A stretch of 64,000 nucleotides of DNA, from positions 586,677 to 650,676 of the forward strand of contig BJOX01000229.1 of the NCBI GenBank assembly GCA_009731375.1, read 5' to 3'. Position numbers and translations under genes: made by a program. The DNA is from Paulinella micropora (lineage: Eukaryota > Cercozoa > Imbricatea > Euglyphida). The notes beneath the pieces were generated by a model, which was not told where the DNA came from, did no database searches, and saw only the letters and a list, made by a program, of their open reading frames with translations. Below are positions 60,871-64,000 of the stretch, one piece after another (position 1 is the first letter of the stretch; each line of letters begins with the position of its first letter).

Positions 60871-63567
60871 ATGTCGACAGAGACCGCCGAAGTGAGTGAA
60901 TTCTCGGAGGCAGATCAAAGAAGAGAAGAAGAAGAAGCAGGAGGAGGAGGAGGAGGAGGAGGATTGAATGAAGGAGGAGGAGGAGGATTGAATGAAGGAG
61001 GAGGAGATGAAGGAGTAGGAGGAGGAGTAGAAGAGGGCTGGGATGATGAAGGAAGATATGGAGGAGACGAAGATGAAGGAGGATTTGAACAAGAAGAGAC
61101 GGGAGGAGGAGGAGCATATGGTAATCCCTTACCACCTGCCTACACGGGAGGAGGAGGACGAAAAATGATCGACTTGATTCATAGTGATGGAGAGGAGATC
61201 ACAGTGGTGGAACAACAGTGGGTGCAAGACCACTATGACCTCACTAAAAAAGAGTTTGATAACAAGATGGGGGTAGAGAAGGACACCTATGTGTGGATCC
61301 CTCAGGATCAAAGAAGAGAGAAAAGTCGTGCTAAAAAGGATGTCTATATCCTATTATCAAACACAGCACAGCTCCTCGGCAAACTGGTCTCTGATCCAGA
61401 AGAGAGAAAGAAGATACAGCATATCAAGTTTGGGGACACACACACCCACCTTGAATTACTCGATGCTATCTTTGGGGTGTACACTCAAACCCTGATTTGG
61501 GAACGTACATACGGCCCACGATGTGAGGGTTACCTCCAGTACACAAACCCAAGAGCAACGGCCAGATTCCTCGCGACTGGTCAGGAGGCAGTCGATGTAA
61601 CAAAAATGAAGACCAATCTGGGTTCGAAAAACTCGAGTGGCATATTTCATTTTTTTACAATGGAAATAAAGGCCTTGGAGGAGGGGAAGGCAGAGATGGA
61701 AAAAAGCATTAAGGCAGCAGGAGAAACTCATCCTGTGATTGATGAGTTAGAGAAGACCGACAGAGTTCTGACCAAGATCAGACTGTTGATGGGTGCGTTA
61801 CTGCACAAGGAGGCATGGAAGAGATGGATTCCTACCAAGGATCACTCTGTCCTTAAATCACTTAGTAACGCACCACCGGTCGCCAACAAAGCAGGTGTTG
61901 ACCAATATGTGGAGAAATATAATTTTCTCAGATCTGCTTCTGAATTGGTGGCCTTTATCACTCATGCTCAAAAGCTGGTGATATCTGAGAAGAAGAAGGC
62001 GAAAGAGAATGAGGAGTTCGAGAAGACGATGAGACTGGAAAGAATGAAAGCAAAAGTGAGTGGTGCAAAGACACACCCTCCGACATATTTGACCCCACCA
62101 GCTCCTGCCCCACCAGCCCCTGCACCCTCGGGCTCAACTACGGTGGTGGTCACAAACACGGAGAAGAAGGACAGACAGAACATCATAAATGCCTTCAAGG
62201 GGAAGAAAGGAGGAGTGGCAAGTCTCATGCTATATGCCAAGACGAGCTCAGACAAAGACTCTGATGCTTCGCTTTTGAGCAAGCTCAAAGAGATCAATGC
62301 CTGCATGAAGGCTTTTCCTTGCGACGAAACGCAGGAATACGAGGCCCTTGTTACTGTTTTTGACCAATCTCTAGTCTCGGAGGGATTTGATCTGACACAG
62401 TACAAGTTTTTGAGAAAGAAGGAGGAGATTAAGAGAAACAATGCAACAGGCCTAGACGCTCAGTGTGAACTGGCGGTGGCCACACTCATTTCATATTTTC
62501 AATCTCATGGATACCAGCATCTCTGCACTGGTACTCTCATAGGATTTGAAATCTTTGAGACAGTGGCGATGAGTTTGAGGAGTGCTGTTGGCTTGGCGGC
62601 GACCCTTACGGAGGTAGTTTCCTCCTATGGGCTATTCTATGGCCGCAAGTCGATCATCCTCTATTTCTTTTCGGCGTTACACACAGTTAACCCGAGTAAG
62701 CTTACTCAGCTCATACAACAATGCTCGACGTTTAGCTCAGTGAAGTCCAAGAACTTCCTCGAGACACACGTGTTCGAAAATACGGTTCAAAGCGTTGCTC
62801 CGTCAGCACTGTTTCAAGAAGTGATGAGTGCATGCTCAAACATGGACTCGCTCACGGAGGCACATACGGCACAGGCAGGCGGTGTACCTGTTGGCGCACA
62901 AGCCACGTACACAAACAGAGTTGCCGGTTGGAAGAGACAGAGAGAGCCAGACCTGAAGACCGCATGTTGGAGGTGGTTCGCGGGCTTGCAGTGTAAGGCA
63001 CAGATGGAGAACAGAGACTGCTCTTTCAATCATGATAGGCAGAACCCAACAGCAAGGGCAAATTTTCTGAGCAGGACGGAAGGCAAGGAACCGGGCCTTT
63101 TCAATATGCTTCAGATTGCCGCTGTGAACGAAGGTTGGTATGCCAATATGTGTGATGATGAGGAGTTACGAGAGGCAATCATTACCTACATGAAGAGGAT
63201 GAAGGAGAAGAAGGAGGAAAGGGAGAGACAAAAGAACTTAAAGGCCTCTCAAAGAGGACGAGAAGGAGGAGCAGGAGCAGGAGGAGGAGGAGGAGGAGGA
63301 GGAGGAGGACGAGGACGAGGAACATGGAGAGGAGCCTCGAGGTGGCAGGGAACCCCTCAGAGAGGAAGAGGAGGAGGTCGGGGATATACCCCTTATGGAG
63401 GGAGAGCTGTTCGAGCTCCAGCCCCCCCACCCAGAGGAGGAGGAGGCTCGTGGGCAAGCTCCAACCCAAATTTCGGTCGAGCTCAGGCCTACAACACTGC
63501 CTCGGAGACCGATACGTCATCCTACCCGGACACTACTCAAGGTAATCGTTTCGAGGTGGTGGAATGA
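60871..63567 (+). CDS. gag-like ORF1 protein of a retroelement, with CCCH knuckle and RGG tail
   Basis: ATG at 60871 (MSTETAEVSEFSEADQ) opens 898 codons. The first 110 residues are acidic and Gly-rich, from GGA repeats. Residues about 110-690 are a long helical domain. Residues about 698-722 are CWRWFAGLQCKAQMENRDCSFNH, a C-x8-C-x8-C-x3-H knuckle like those in gag-type proteins of DIRS/Ngaro-class and some LTR elements. The C-terminus is an RGG/GRG-rich RNA-binding tail (GRGRGTWRGASRW). The role would be RNA packaging. The frame ends with TGA followed by CTG, and stays open beyond it (next entry). Unlike the Polinton, codon use has no strong AT bias. A host RNA-binding protein is the alternative. 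Confidence 0.6.
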   Translation: MSTETAEVSEFSEADQRREEEEAGGGGGGGGLNEGGGGGLNEGGGDEGVGGGVEEGWDDEGRYGGDEDEGGFEQEETGGGGAYGNPLPPAYTGGGGRKMIDLIHSDGEEITVVEQQWVQDHYDLTKKEFDNKMGVEKDTYVWIPQDQRREKSRAKKDVYILLSNTAQLLGKLVSDPEERKKIQHIKFGDTHTHLELLDAIFGVYTQTLIWERTYGPRCEGYLQYTNPRATARFLATGQEAVDVTKMKTNLGSKNSSGIFHFFTMEIKALEEGKAEMEKSIKAAGETHPVIDELEKTDRVLTKIRLLMGALLHKEAWKRWIPTKDHSVLKSLSNAPPVANKAGVDQYVEKYNFLRSASELVAFITHAQKLVISEKKKAKENEEFEKTMRLERMKAKVSGAKTHPPTYLTPPAPAPPAPAPSGSTTVVVTNTEKKDRQNIINAFKGKKGGVASLMLYAKTSSDKDSDASLLSKLKEINACMKAFPCDETQEYEALVTVFDQSLVSEGFDLTQYKFLRKKEEIKRNNATGLDAQCELAVATLISYFQSHGYQHLCTGTLIGFEIFETVAMSLRSAVGLAATLTEVVSSYGLFYGRKSIILYFFSALHTVNPSKLTQLIQQCSTFSSVKSKNFLETHVFENTVQSVAPSALFQEVMSACSNMDSLTEAHTAQAGGVPVGAQATYTNRVAGWKRQREPDLKTACWRWFAGLQCKAQMENRDCSFNHDRQNPTARANFLSRTEGKEPGLFNMLQIAAVNEGWYANMCDDEELREAIITYMKRMKEKKEERERQKNLKASQRGREGGAGAGGGGGGGGGGRGRGTWRGASRWQGTPQRGRGGGRGYTPYGGRAVRAPAPPPRGGGGSWASSNPNFGRAQAYNTASETDTSSYPDTTQGNRFEVVE

Positions 63568-64000
63568 CTGGAGGGGGAAGAAGAGAGGAAGGAGAAGACT
63601 GTGAAGTTTAACCCTAAAGTCACAGTGCTTTCTAATGCTGTTGTGCAGACTGGGCCAACGCTTCCTCTATGTGAAAACAAAGATGTGGGTACACAGAGAC
63701 TGCAGCCCCAAGGTAGTCTCATACCCGTTCATACAGCACGGTTACCAATGATAACTGATGCAAATAGGAAGGCGAGACTTGCGATGGAGGCGAGGAGGCC
63801 AATGGCAGACGTATCGCCTCGGCCAAGCAAACAACCACGAACAGACTCAATGTCTACGGTCGCGGCGGGTGGCGAGCAAAAAGACAATGTGTGTACTCAA
63901 GTACCACAAGACAATGTCGCTCAAATAGTAAACGCACCAGTACCGCAGAATAATAAAAATGTTAATGAGGTGAAGCAGGAGGAGAAGAAGGAGGAGTTGA
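63568..64000 (+). CDS. in-frame continuation after the gag-like stop, partial (possible readthrough product)
   Basis: Directly after the TGA (63565-63567) the same frame is open for 144 codons to the window edge. Its composition is balanced (TVKFNPKVTVLSNAVV, LPMITDANRKARLAM, Pro- and Gln-containing stretches, a Lys/Glu-rich end). This would be the linker before a protease or reverse transcriptase domain outside the window. Readthrough of TGA-CTG, or a sequencing error in the stop codon, are both possible. Confidence 0.45.
   Translation, partial: MEGEEERKEKTVKFNPKVTVLSNAVVQTGPTLPLCENKDVGTQRLQPQGSLIPVHTARLPMITDANRKARLAMEARRPMADVSPRPSKQPRTDSMSTVAAGGEQKDNVCTQVPQDNVAQIVNAPVPQNNKNVNEVKQEEKKEEL

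Noticed and set aside
1-64000. tRNA or rRNA genes
   Set aside because: No cloverleaf with conserved A and B boxes and no rRNA core sequence was recognised by eye. A computed search would be needed to exclude them.

Overview
The window looks like a nuclear scaffold of a eukaryote. It carries spliceosomal-type signals, a poly(A)-tailed LINE, long di-, tri- and tetranucleotide repeats, and a complete Polinton (Maverick) DNA element with terminal inverted repeats. I could not identify the host. Many 10-N gaps are flanked by the same sequence on both sides, which marks unmerged contig ends, and several joins look chimeric, so order and copy number should be treated with caution.

Region 1 (1-19423) is very GC-rich. 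It holds a partial BspA/DUF285-type surface protein, three tandem paralogs of a possible F-box/LRR protein (one interrupted by TAG, one frameshifted), a possible RhoGEF-like gene sharing its leader with a paralog, a minus-strand gene of unknown function, a multi-pass membrane protein with a Pro-rich tail, a four-finger C2H2 protein, and a long membrane-anchored protein with an EF-hand-like loop. That last gene is cut at 19423, where base composition changes abruptly to AT-rich Polinton sequence.

Region 2 (19424-32770) is a broken Polinton copy (truncated gene, small secreted Cys-rich protein, membrane protein, tail-fibre gene with an S74-type chaperone end, KE-rich protein, integrase start). 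It is joined at one exact base inside the integrase to a 5'-truncated LINE reverse transcriptase. The block appears three times nearly identically, and may be one locus assembled repeatedly.

Region 3 (33273-52342) is a full-length Polinton: about 100-bp TIRs starting AGTAGTATAGGG, and a 6-bp AGAGAG flanking repeat inside a (GA)n tract. It encodes small zinc-finger proteins, protein-primed DNA polymerase B, a class-3 lipase, a DUF3820-like protein, major and minor capsid proteins, a predicted penton, an adenovirus-type protease, a basic virion-like peptide, an A32/FtsK-type packaging ATPase, an rve integrase, a fibre stub and several unknowns, one with a clean 54-nt intron. Most replication and morphogenesis genes carry frameshifts or nonsense codons, so this copy appears decayed or the sequence has homopolymer errors. 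Many gene ends carry GC-rich hairpins whose first bases often provide the stop codon.

Region 4 (52343-64000) is host-like DNA with microsatellites, a second virus-type fibre gene (discoidin-like domain, NPHQ repeats, YadA-like repeats), a degraded transposon-like gene, and a gag-like ORF with a CCCH knuckle. The gag-like frame stays open for 144 codons beyond its TGA to the window edge.
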